Assembly (NCBI GenBank): GCA_026686845.1
Contig: JAIVEN010000014.1
Coordinates: 31,208,001 to 31,272,000 of the forward strand
DNA from: Adenanthera pavonina
Lineage: Eukaryota; Streptophyta; Magnoliopsida; Fabales; Fabaceae
Reading direction: 5' to 3'
DNA: 64,000 bases
Shown here: positions 10,377-21,805 of the stretch, one piece after another
Layout of the letters: the number at the start of each line of letters is the position of its first letter
Numbering within the stretch: position 1 is the stretch's first letter
The notes under the pieces: model-generated
Database searches by the model: none
The model's input: only the letters and a program-made list of their open reading frames with translations
Told to the model about the DNA's origin: nothing
Translations under genes and position numbers: made by a program

Positions 10377-11163
10377 GATGAAAGAATTTTAGAAACACAC
10401 GCACAAAGATGAATATGGAATGAAGATGTTTATTTGGAGAGCAATAAATTAAGCTTCAAGAGAATTGTATATATATGTATGGAGGGATAGGTGGTGACAA
10501 AGAACAGTTTGCATGGAATCTGAGGAGAGGCTGGGGACTTTGAATGAGTCAAAACTAATTAGGTATTGCTTATTAATTAATCATGGTGCTGATGGGACTG
10601 AGAACCAATAAAATTAGAATTAAACCATTCGTATATATGAATATATAATGAATATGAAAAGAGAAAAAGAAAGAAAAGGAAGCGGTTGGTTATTTTATGT
10701 AGAGTATTCTAAGTCAAACTAAATGGAGAAAAGATGAATAACGCTACGTTTGATTCACTTTTTTGTGGGGAAGCATTTAACTTTCTCACCATCACTAAGT
10801 AAACTTGTAAAGCCCAATCCTTGCGCAGTCTTTCTTTTTGAGTTTCAGTTCTTTGTACTTCATTATTTCATTTTATGTTTGTATCACTTTTTGATGTAAA
10901 ACTAGATGCAGACAAAGTGTTCATAAGATAAGTTATACTATCCATAACTTACAAATAAATCCACTTGTTATAGTTTTTCATATATATATATATATAGAAA
11001 GATAGTTGCACTATTCATGTGTCATCTCTATTAAACTTTGTGCAAGGAACCACATATTTTCCTTATATATAATATTTGGACATTCATTCGTTGCTTATCA
11101 TGATGCTTATCACTATAATGAGTTTTTTACCGTCCAAATTTAATTTAGATGTTCTAGGTTTGA
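10377..11163 (-). other. Upstream region of the Nudix pseudogene
   Basis: Sequence 5' of the presumed Nudix start codon, up to LTR copy B. AT-rich with short TA-repeats near 10984-10996; no ORF, no named repeat. It would contain the old promoter and leader, but I cannot point to a convincing TATA box at a fixed distance. Confidence 0.4.
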
Positions 11164-13577
11164 TGTAACACCCTACCTCCAAACACTTCCAGAATCAACC
11201 AAAAACTTCAAAATCCAATCAAACGCAACCCAAACAACTCAAAACAACTTCCCAAAACTTCAGAACAGTGGAAACAAACCAAACAACACCAAAAACTGGG
11301 CCGGGGCCGGGGCTGTTACAGTACCGCCGTGACTTCGACCTCCCCTGTTTTGTATACCCTTTTGCCTCTACTGGCGCTGTGGCCTGAACTCTAGCACCGC
11401 AATGTCACCTTCTGGTTTTCATACCAGCAAAACTCAACATCCCGGACGAACTTCCGAGGTACATAACTTGATGCTTTGAGCTCTGATTGACCTGATTCCA
11501 ACTCCTACAAGTCAATCTAGTCACAATCTATCCATAGACACTAACTTTACCTCAATCCAACTTCGTATGGTGATTCTGGACCCTTGACGCCTTTTTGGCC
11601 ACTTATTGACCAAAACTCACCACTAACAACCTCCAATTGCCACCAAAGGCAAATGGTCACTCAAAGACCATTGATACAGGTCCAAAACCCCCAAATCAAC
11701 TTGTCCAAAAATGTTTCACCTTAAAGGAACCCTTCTTCTGAGATTTGACCCCGTTGAACTCCATTTGACAAAACAAGCTACAGGCCCTAAAACACACCAA
11801 CCAGGACCAAACATTAAGATATACACCACCATCTAGCATACACAACGCATACATAACCATACATGCAGCATCCACCCATATAATTCATACCCATGTCATA
11901 CATTCATTACAACACCTACTATCCTACTTGGCACAAGATACATTATCCAAATTACACACAAACTACATAGACCTAGTATTCTCACATCTGCTGCTACTCC
12001 TCGGCTTCTCAGGACTAGTGCCAGAACTTTCACCTGAAAGATTAGTTCATGGGAGAGGGGTGTGATACAATCTCTCAATAACCGGGAATAACCACATACA
12101 TATATATATACATATATCTCATACAACTCATGAATGCAATGTGAAATGAGTGGAATGCATGTCTCCATTGCACACAGCTAGAATCACAGGCTATCGTCAT
12201 AACAGGACATTTCATATAGGTAATTCCCTTCCAATAGTTGGTGAAGACTGATTCCAGGATATTACCAAGCTCACCTCCCATTAGTACACCGGTCAAAGGT
12301 AGCACTAATGTTCGGACCGTGGCTTTCATTCCCCTTTCCCACCACAAATTGGCAGCAATGCGCGTCTTTCCCCTCATGGCCATAGGAGGCGATTTAGCCA
12401 CAGGGATCCTATCCTTATCCTCCCTAACATATATCATCATATATCATATCGTCATCACCACCCGTTCCGCCATATATTACAATCTCACAATGCCATGGGG
12501 TGATGCTCATGTATCATCATATAATCATCATCATCATATCACAATGTCATGTATGCATCATGTCATGTCATGTCAATATCATTATCTCTAATCATCATGT
12601 CATTATAATCATCATTTAGTTATGTGCATACCACGATATATAGAAAATAGTACACACAAACACATTTATGTCGTGGTATGAAAGAAACATGCATATATAC
12701 ACCAATATACATACTATCATGCAATACAAATAATACAATACAAGCAAACATCCGGTTACCTCAAGTTGTCAATACCACGCTCACACGAGTTCCACAAGCT
12801 TTCTTGAATGCCAATCCCACAACTAGCCTTCTCCGAGTAGTCAGACATCCTTAACATTACCATAATACCAATAACCAAACATCACAATTCAACCACTTTA
12901 GCCTAATCCAAGGTTTCAACACCTCTTTCATGTATCATTAAGCCCTTAGGGACCATTCAAACACTAAACAATCCCATACACTTTGAATTCCCAAAAGCCC
13001 TAATTGAAAACAACCTAGGGTTAAGCTCAAATCATGCATAAACCCTTCAAAACTCACATCTAAGCAACAAGAACACTAAAACACACTTCCTTAGCCCCAT
13101 TTCATCCATTTCAATCGGTGGATTTCTGCTCAAACCAAAGATCCAAACTTATAACCGAAAAATCCCAAATTCCAACCAAAGAAAATGGAGAGAGAGGAGT
13201 AGAAATCACTTACCAACTTAAATCCAAGCTTCCAAGGTCTGAAAATCACTCCTAGATGCCGGAAATCTTGAACCGTAGCAGAGCTCCCTTGTTTCTTGTC
13301 TGTCACTCCCTTCGTTTCTTTCTTTCCTTCACGTCCGATTGACCGAAATGTTTCTGATTTAAATCAGAAACCTGACTCTCACCGTGGCTCCAAGGTAGCT
13401 CGCCACGGCTCCACTTCATTCAGCCATAAACACTCCACTGGAATTGGCTCTCACTGCGGCGGCCCTGTTTCTCGCCATAGCGTGGAGCCCAATTTTTCCT
13501 CCACTTCATCTTTTCTCCATCCTGTCTCCTCCGGTTCTGCACACAATGTCAAAACAAAGTTTATGAGGGGTGTTACA
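11164..13577 (+). mobile_element. Solo LTR, family X (copy B)
   Basis: Begins TGTAACACCCTACC and ends GGGGTGTTACA, a perfect TGTAACACC/GGTGTTACA inverted end, 2414 bp. Flanks are TTTGA before and TTTAA after, a likely 5-bp target duplication with one change. Homologous throughout to copies A, C and E. An ATCATCAT-rich low-complexity stretch lies at about 12430-12600. No primer-binding site, gag or pol follows it. Confidence 0.85.
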
Positions 13578-13998
13578 TTTAAAGTTTGTTATCTTGATTT
13601 TTAATGATAACATTACTTTTCTAAGAAGTGACAATTGTAAAATTATTTTTATTTTATATTCTAATCTAATAAAATAAAATTATATTAAAAATATAATAAT
13701 AATAAAATAAAATTAAGTTTCAACCATTTAGTTTTAATGTAAAATCAATTTTCAAAATTTCTAAGTCAATTTTTTTTGTGATACTATTTAATATTTAATC
13801 ATCACTTTGTACTATGACTAATTTGAATTGAATTATGGTCATATGTCATTTGAGAGGGAGCTCTCCCATGATTTCGAACTTAAGATATTATACTTAAATG
13901 ATTTTAACCCCTTTTAACTAGGAACCATTAGTATATCTAAGTTAATTTAATTAATTCAATTGTTATTTTAACTCCCTCAAGGACGTCTTTGATCATTT
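13578..13998. other. AT-rich spacer between LTR copies B and C
   Basis: About 420 bp, very AT-rich. No ORF, no primer-binding site and no retroelement internal sequence, which argues against B and C being the two LTRs of one element. Confidence 0.6.
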
Positions 13999-16440
13999 TG
14001 TAACATCCTGCCACTTGACACCTTTTTACTTGACCCAAAACTTTAAAAATCCAACCAAACGCAACCCAAACATCTCAAAACAACTTTCCAAATCCTTCAA
14101 ACAGCAGAAACGAGCCAAACGACAACAAAAACTGGGCTAGGGTCATGGCCGTTACAGTACCACCACGGCTCTAGCTTCCCCTGTTTTACATCACCACTGG
14201 GCTCTTTGGCGCCATGGCCTACTTCCTGGCACCGCGGTACCCCCTGCTGATTTTCTATATCAGCAACTTCCACATACTGAGGTGAACTTCCGATGCGTAT
14301 AACTTTATGTTTAGACTTCCGATTAACTTGATTCCAACTCCTATAAGTCAATCTAGTTCCAATCTATCCATAGACACCACTTTCACCTCAATCCAATTCT
14401 GTATAGAGATTCTGGATCCCTGACACCGTTTTGGCTACTTATTGACGAAAACTTACCACTAACCGCCTCTAATTGCCACCAAAGGCAAATGGTCACTCAA
14501 AGACCATTCATACAGGTCCAAAACCCCCAGACCAACTTGTCCAAAGAGGTTTCACCTCAAAAGAACCACCCCTTTGAGATTTGACCCCTTGAACCCCAAC
14601 TTGATAAAATGGGCTACAGGCCCTAAAACACACCGACTAGGCCCAAATCCACTCTGGGCTCACAAACACCAACATGCTAACTTCTTAATATCCAAAACCA
14701 TGTAACCATACATACAACATCCATACAATCCATATCCATTACCATACATTCATTACAAAATATTCTATCCTACTTGGCACAAGATACATTTCCAAAATAC
14801 ACATAAACTGCATAGACCTAGTATTCCCATGACACTGCTACTCCTTCGGTTTCTCAAGACTAGTGCCCGAACAGTCACCAGAAAGGTTAGTTCATGGGAG
14901 AGGGGTGTGAGATAATGTCTCAATAACCGAGAACAACCATATACAATATATCTATATATTGACCCACATAATCGTGCAATACAATGCTAATAAATGGTAT
15001 GCATGTTCTCCCTTATACACGGCTAGAACCACGAGTTGTCATTATCATAAGACATTTCAATAGATGATTCCCTTCCAACGGTCGGTGAAGAATGATTCCG
15101 GGATATCACCAAACTCACCTTACCCTAATGCAACCCAGCCAATGGTTACACTAGAGCTCGGACCGTTGTTCTCCTTCCCCTGGATCATCACGAATTAATG
15201 GTGATTCAGGGAAGGTGCATCCCTAAATCCACTGTCTCCTGGCTCTTCAAAGGAGAGGATTTAGTGATAGGGATATTTCATCATATCATATTGTCCTCTG
15301 CCACCTGGCTCTTCAAAGGAGAGGATTTAGCGATAGGGATCTTTATCATATCATTATCTCATATCATATTATATCATCATTACCTCATCATCAATCTCTC
15401 ACTATGCAATCATATGGTGATGATGCCAATGCCATGCCAACATGCCTCTACACACATATATACATCATGATCATCACAAGCATCATATGGACATGCTAGC
15501 ATGCAATGGTATGGGGATGCTACACATCATACATATACTACATATACTATCATCACATATCAACTAGCTGTGCATACCATGATATGTAGGAAAACCATAC
15601 ACATACACAATCAATATTGTGGTATGAAAAGGAACATGCATATATATACATATATTAATATATAATCACATAAAACAAATGCTCAGTTACCTTAAGTATC
15701 AATACCACGCTCAAGCTTTCTTGAATGCCAATCCCATGACTAACATTCTTCGAGTAGTCAAACAACCTTAATACTACCATAATACCAATAACCAAACATC
15801 ACAATTCAACCACTTTAGCCTAATCTAAGGTTTCAATGCCCCTTTCATGCATCATTAAGCCCTTAGGGACCATTCAAACACCAAACAATCCTATACACTT
15901 CGAATTCCCAAGAGCCCTAACCGAAAACAACCTAGGTTTAAGCTCAAATCATGCATAAACCCTTCAAAATTCACATCCAAGCAATAAGAACACCAAAACA
16001 CACTTCCTTAACCCTATGTCATCCATTTTAATCGGTGGATTTTGGCCTTAACCAAAGATCCTAACTCAAAACCGAAAAACCCCAAATTTCAAATGAAGAA
16101 AAGGGAGAGAGGGGAGTAGAAATCACTTACCAACTTGAATCCAAGCTTTCAGAGTCTAAAAATCACTCCTTGATGCAGCAAAACTCGAACCCTAGTAGAT
16201 CTCCTCCATTCTTCTCCGTCTCTCCCTTTATTTCTTTCTTTCCCATTCGTCCTAAATAAGTCATATTTAAACAAAAATCATAAATCTCACCGCAGCTCCG
16301 GAACATCTCGCCGAAAAGAGCCACTGGACTTGCTCTCGCCACGGCATGGAGCACTTTTAGACTCCACTTGAACCTTCCTCCGTCCTATTTTCCTCCGGTC
16401 CTACACACAATGCCAAAACAATATCATAAGGGGTGTTACA
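13999..16440 (+). mobile_element. Solo LTR, family X (copy C)
   Basis: Begins TGTAACATCCTG and ends GGGGTGTTACA, 2442 bp, aligned with copies B and E over its whole length. The words TGGCTC...GAGGATTTAG occur twice, at 15240 and 15306 (66-bp period), a duplication also present in copy E at 56224 and 56290. No clear target duplication (flanks CATTT and TGTTT) and no internal region. Confidence 0.8.
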
Positions 16441-16534
16441 TGTTTGCATTGACCTTGAAGCAATCAAGCATGGTATCACCTTAAATTTTGAAATACATCA
16501 CTTTTTTTTTAATATCTAGAACAAAACCTAGGAA

Positions 16535-16741
16535 TTACACAAGATGATTCAGAACATAATTATCTTCCCCTTTATCATAGTAGATTATATATCTAAAATC
16601 CATTGGAAGTTGATTAAATATAATAAAGTCTCTATCAATTTCATGCGCATGCTGAATTAACCAATAAGTACATCCATTAGCCTCTCTAAAATACATCACT
16701 TTCACTTTTGAGTTCCTTCTAGCAATTGGAGATCCAAGGAA
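16535..16741 (-). pseudogene. Remnant of an RNase H-like domain (plant RVT_3 type)
   Basis: A 68-codon minus-strand frame ending in TAA at 16535-16537. It contains VMYFREANGCTYWLIQHAHEI and then FNQLPMDFRYII, which resembles the end of plant RNase H-like domains (a conserved REAN followed by a helix, then a hydrophobic segment and stop). Such domains occur at the end of LINE polyproteins and as stand-alone gene fragments. The metal-binding Asp/Glu residues of the domain are upstream and not visible, so this is a tail only. The Asp-Ala-Leu usually following REAN is replaced. Confidence 0.45.
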
Positions 16742-17316
16742 TTAGTGTGTCCATAGACCTTAATATAACGGCCACATGATTTGTGTTGTTTTCTTTCTCA
16801 TTCCAAGCCAAACGACCATCGTATTATCACTTGGTTTCACGTAGCACATGGGCATACTATGCGGCCCATATTTCATTCTCTCTCCGTGATGCATGTGCTG
16901 CGTGTAGTAGGGAGTTTCAATGTATTAATCATGTGTGCCACTATCTTTAATTTGCATGTAAAGAAAAACTCAATTCATAAACAATAGATTTATTTGATCA
17001 GAACCATGTTACCGATAAGACAACTAAGGCAATTTGCCTTTCATAACTAATTTTACAATTTAGAAAACTTAGAAATGATATAAAATTAATTGATAAGTTA
17101 TATTACAGTACTAATCTTCCTAATGATATAAAAATTGCTCAAATTCAAACTAAGATTCCAAGTGATGTATTCCAGTAAAATCATTCATAATCACCAAGTT
17201 GCGCACCTGTAGACCGGTTCTCAGAGGTAGGCCTCTGCTTCATAATCTAAGGATTGATGGCATCCGGCATCCCTATGTATGATGCACCTCATTATCTTCA
17301 ATATCCTTTGTTCATA
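16742..17316. other. Intergenic, nothing recognised
   Basis: AT-rich apart from a mixed stretch at 16790-16920. The longest open frame is 68 codons with no recognisable motif. I see no repeat shared with the rest of the window. Confidence 0.5.
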
Positions 17317-18017
17317 GATAGTTGAAGCTGCTTGACTATAGTCTTCTTTCATTGCATCGACTCCTCTAAATGATCTACTTTAGTAATTACTGACTCCATC
17401 AATTATGGTAACTTCCGCTTGATTTTGAAAGACGTGATTTTTTTTAATGACTCAGGTTTTCTCAGTTGTGAATAAAAGTTGTTTATCGGTCATCTTCTCT
17501 TCCTAGCTCCAAGATCTTTCTCATCTTCGTGGCCAGTAAATCAAAAGTCTAGCACTATACATGATAGAAATCTTCATGTTGAAGGATCCAATGAAGGCCG
17601 CCAAACCGATTTAATTGTCCATAAGTTAGGAGATGCAAGCTGATTTAGTGGACTATCTGCATCTAACCTTGCATTTCCTAGCTTAGGGACAATGAAATCA
17701 GCTTGGGAGCCTCCACTTGATCCTTCAATTTGAAGATTTCTATCATGTATACTACTTGTGTGTCTACTAGAGAGTTCTAATTTAATGGTTACAAAGATGA
17801 AAAAGATCCAAGATAAAAGCTAGGAAGAAAAGATGATTATGAACAAATTGGACTCCTTCACAATTTGAGAAAAACCTAAATCTTTAAAAAAATCACATAT
17901 TCCAAAATATAATCCAGTGAAGTTATCATAACAGACGGAGTCAATAATCACTAAAATAGATCATTCAGAGGAGTTATTGTAATAAAAGAGGACTATAATC
18001 AAGTACCTTCAACTATC
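17317..18017. repeat. Long near-palindrome (foldback), 701 bp
   Basis: The left arm begins GATAGTTGAAG at 17317 and the right arm ends CTTCAACTATC at 18017. Reading the right arm in complement reproduces the left arm in order: the CTCCT(A/G)AATGATCTA block, TGACTCC(A/G)TC, the T-run followed by AGGTTT, the TCTTCCTAGCT block, CATGATAGAAATCTTCA, and the central AAGTTAGGAGATGCAAG. Mismatches and small gaps are scattered along the arms. The centre is near 17667 with almost no loop. No target duplication is visible and no coding is evident. It could be a foldback/MITE-type element or an inverted duplication able to give a hairpin RNA. Confidence 0.75.
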
Positions 18018-18059
18018 AGTGAAATAAAATTAAAATTCATGAGCCTCTTTGCGTGTATT

Positions 18060-20170
18060 TCTGCCTTTACGGAGGATTCTACATCAACGACATTCTTTGA
18101 TTCCATCTATCTATTGTTGCAAAATAGAAACAAAATTCATGAGACACTGATCCCAAAAAATACTATCATTAATACTATTATACTTATTTGATAGAGAAAT
18201 AGTATTTTTTTTTACTGAATATTCTTCCAACTAATAGAAAAACAACGTACATTAGGAACACAATAGAGAAATAGTATTTTATAATTTATAATTATCAAAC
18301 AATGTTGGCAAACAATAAACACAAGGCGCAAATATTTATACTTCACAAACTTTAAAATGGAGAGACGATGACGACATCGAGTTCAACTTCTCTCACGGTA
18401 CAATATTCCTATATCTTTCAAATTGAAAAATAAACACCAAGTACTGATACCTTTTGTAAAACTTCACAACACTTCGGACGGACGATTCAAATCCAGTTGA
18501 AAAGGATTATGAGAAAAAGTCAGATTCAATTTTTTTTTCTCTATTGTGAGAAACTGGGCTTAATGCCCAACCAGTCTATACAACAAAGTCAGATTCAAAA
18601 GTTTAGAATTTAAATGATAATCCAATTCTTAGCCAGAAAAACAGAAAATATATTAATTAAAGAAAATACAAAAAATGATAATCCAATTCTTGAACCTTGA
18701 ACAGATCAATGAGGCACTTACCTCGACGATGATCGATGTTGGGACCTTCGTTGTTGCACAGAAACAGCAGAAGCAATGATATATATATCCAAATAAATGA
18801 ATGAAGCTTCTTGAAGTTTTTCCAAAGTACAGCACCCCAAGACGCTGACTTAATCGGCAATCAGGGAATCAAATTCAATTCCTTTTCATAATTATTTAAT
18901 TTAATATATCAAAAGAATTATTTAATTTGCTACAGATATAACTGTAAAACCCTTTCGAATAATAATATATATTCCATATTCTTCAAATAAGAAAAAATCA
19001 TATTAGAGATTATGTACGCGGGAGAATCTTAGATTTGTTACCATACATACCACAAAATTATTAAGAGGAATCTGATGAGTGATGACACAGTGCACACGAG
19101 GATATGAACTTTTGCAGTGAACAAATTAATTGTCGATTGAACGAAAAATGGAAATAACTCAAATAAGTACGCTCTATTTATATATTTACATTTTCTTTTT
19201 GGCCAACGCTCTGTATATGGTATAAGTTGTAACGTGTTAGTATTGTTTTACTTTTTTCTATTTTATTTATAGGGAGGAGAAAAAGACCCAACAACACTTT
19301 TGACTGACCGCAGGACCTTATCGTATATATACACAGAAGGGTTTACATATTCTGGAAGAGATGTTATCCATTTAAGTAATGATTTCTCCTCTGTGTGAGT
19401 TTAATTCTTTCAATCAGACATTGATTTGATAATTTAAGAAGGAAAATTTATATATTATTACAGATTTACTACTCAATTTAGTTGGATAAAACTAATATTG
19501 TTATTATTACATATTTATAATTGATGTTGTGTTATATTAATTAAGGACAACGTATCTTATATATGATATAATTAAAATGAAAAAAATATAATGTAATTTT
19601 TATGTTATCAATTAATAAATTTTTAATAAAAACATGATAAATATTTCTCATAACAATATAATAAATCCATACTTTAATTGAAATTAAAATTATATATATT
19701 TAGCCATAACAATATTATGTAATTGTTTATTAAATATTAACAAAATTAAAAAAAAGTATCATTCTGAATTTACGCAAGAACAATATTTCAATTTAAAATT
19801 TGAAATAAATATTTACTTCAAGGCGATATGAATGAATAGTAAATGAAATGCTGGCACTATAACTATGTATAAGTTATGCGAAGTGCATCTATAATAGACA
19901 ACTTAGTCAGTTGGACTGTTAGATATCGAAGAAAGAAGTCCAATAAACCATCTGACTGCTAGAATTAATTTCTTTCTTTCATATTTTTTTTTATACCTGA
20001 CTTCTAGAATTTCTTAACCTGTAAGAATTTCCTATTGTACAATGGTTTCTTGCTGACTTTCCTATAATTTAGTGTTTTTTTTTGTAAGAGATTCTTTTCC
20101 TATTTCGCGGCACTATTTTATTTCGATTTTTATGCGCAAGAGTTCTATAGGAATTATTTTCCTGTCTAGT
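18060..20170. repeat. Direct duplication, copy 1
   Basis: Ordered matches to 21740-24720: a GAGGATT...TTCTTTGAT block, AAATTCATGA, a TATTTTATAATTTATA block, CAATATTCCTAT.TCTTTCAAA, GACGATGAT..GGGACCTTCGTT, GAAGCTTCTTG, GCAGCACC, TTAATCGGCAATCA, AGAGGAATCTGATGA, GTTGTGTTATATTA and CTTCTAGAATTTCTT. Similarity is patchy, so the duplication is old. The minus strand holds a hydrophobic frame (about 18720-18850, with WIYISLLLLFLC), followed by a good splice donor (GAG/GTAAGTG), which may be a first exon of an unknown gene. Confidence 0.6.
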
Positions 20171-21338
20171 CCAATTTGATTGCATGCAAAACCCATTTCA
20201 AAAGATCAAATAAATTACTCTCTTCTCTTCTCTTCTTAAAGATGATTACTACCTCTTCTCAGTTTATCAAAAAGAATAAAACTATATGTGACCTATTTTT
20301 TTCTTGAGCTGTGTATTGGACTTTTTCTCTCCATCCCGTATAGAGTATAATTGTACAAAGCCAACCTCTTTTACAACTAAATATTGCCAGTTGCCACTTT
20401 AATATATAATTCTTTCCAATGAAATTCAAATTAGTTGAAGTTTAACGTGGTTTCCACATATTAAAAGGTTTGATATTAAAAAAAATTATGTGCCTTAAGC
20501 GTTAACCTAATGAAATAGGCTATATATAACAAAATATAAATAAAAGTAATAATAAATACAGAAATACTATATGAATGCGCTAAAGTCTAAAAACATGTAA
20601 ACCAATTAAAAAGACTATATTTACACCAAAAATTAGAAAGACTATTTTTCCTCTTTAAATAAGAATATGTTGAAGAAGCAAACATTTTTTCAGAGCTTTA
20701 GAAAGGGTTTTAAACGTCGAAATTTAATTCAGATTCGTGTGTGTGTATTGCTTTTGGAAAATGAAGCGTGAAGCAAGTTTTGCAATTTTCCAAGCAAACC
20801 GCTCCAAGATCAATGCTCATTCTACATGCATGTTAATGTGCATGTGTAGACATGTCATTTGTTCTCTATTTATACTTAACCACACAAACAAAACCTTAGG
20901 TCCAAGCCAAAAGCAAACACTGGCAAAGTCAAGTTCCTGAATTTTAAGATTGCTAGATTCTTATTCAAAGCATATATATATATATATATATGTATATGTA
21001 TGTTCTTTTCAGATGATAATATTGTCTCTATTCCCTATTATATATTATATTTATTTATTTCACACATATCTAGAAAATTAGTTATTAGTTTTAATGTTTT
21101 AAAAAATTATCTTAACTTTTTAAAATTATCCTAATTAAATTATAATTTACTTAAATGTATCTCTCGTAATCTTTCCACTATAATTCTTTTAGATATTTAA
21201 AAAATAAATAAAAATAAAAAATAAATATTAAATAATACATAAAAATTTTATAAAATATCTTATATTTTAAATATTTAATTCTTCCAAAATATGTCTTATA
21301 ATAAAGATGGTAAGACTAATAAATAAAACCAAAGTAAA
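20171..21338. other. Spacer between the duplicated blocks
   Basis: AT-rich with TA microsatellite at about 20970-20990. The 67-codon frame at 20737-20940 shows no family motif and has no visible gene context, so I do not call it a gene. Confidence 0.5.
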
Positions 21339-21440
21339 ACCAAATCCAGAACTGCTATCCAGGACAGGCTCTTAAAGAGAGTAATAGATAAAACAAAAGT
21401 AGAACCAAATCCAGAACTGCTATTCAGGACTGGCTCCTAG
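21339..21440 (+). repeat. Short tandem duplication, about 65 bp period
   Basis: ACCAAATCCAGAACTGCTAT starts at 21339 and again at 21404, followed both times by TCAGGAC or CCAGGAC and GGCTC. Two units only. Confidence 0.7.
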
Positions 21441-21487
21441 TCATCATTGTCACCCTCATGATTTTCTGGTGCATCAACGCCATGCTG

Positions 21488-21805
21488 TCAAGAGATCGTG
21501 AGTGATATTGGGGGAATGTGGGGCCCACTTGTCAGATCACCACCCTGGCAGCCAACGCGGCCGCCATTGACCCCATTGAATCCCATCATGTGGTTGGGGT
21601 TCAGTGAGATCTGATTGAGTCCAGACGATTCAGGCGGTTGCAAAATGGGAACCAAGGCCTGACGACCAATATAGGCGGGGAGGTGTTTTCTGGCGTCGAG
21701 TAGTTCAACATTCTTATCTATTATAGGCGGCTCCACACGGAGGATTTGACGTTGACAACATTCTTCAATCAAACTCCTGCTGCTGCAAATAATAACAAAA
21801 TTCAT
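21488..21805 (-). CDS. Possible exon of an unknown protein in the duplicated block
   Basis: The minus-strand frame is open from a good splice acceptor (TTATTTGCAG at about 21785) to TGA at 21488. It encodes about 98 residues including SLIEECCQRQILRVEPPI, ALVPILQPPESSGLNQI and a Gly/Asn-rich tail. Copy 1 of the duplication has a related but frame-broken piece near 18065-18110. The candidate upstream exon near 22080-22130 (minus) is broken by a stop and by an insertion at about 22150-22960. I do not recognise the family. It is probably a gene remnant and not active, and the reading could be fortuitous. Confidence 0.3.
   Translation of the reverse strand: MNFVIICSSRSLIEECCQRQILRVEPPIIDKNVELLDARKHLPAYIGRQALVPILQPPESSGLNQISLNPNHMMGFNGVNGGRVGCQGGDLTSGPHIPPISLTIS

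Noticed and set aside
11164..16440. LTR copies B and C as the two LTRs of one retrotransposon
   Set aside because: Only about 420 bp of AT-rich sequence lies between them, with no primer-binding site or polypurine tract, and C has a 66-bp duplication that B lacks.
17317..18017. Palindrome as a microRNA precursor
   Set aside because: Far longer than usual plant precursors and without a short conserved duplex standing out; a foldback element or inverted duplication is the safer reading.
20737..20940. 67-codon plus ORF with several Cys and Met
   Set aside because: No signal peptide, family motif, or match in the duplicated block; short and isolated.
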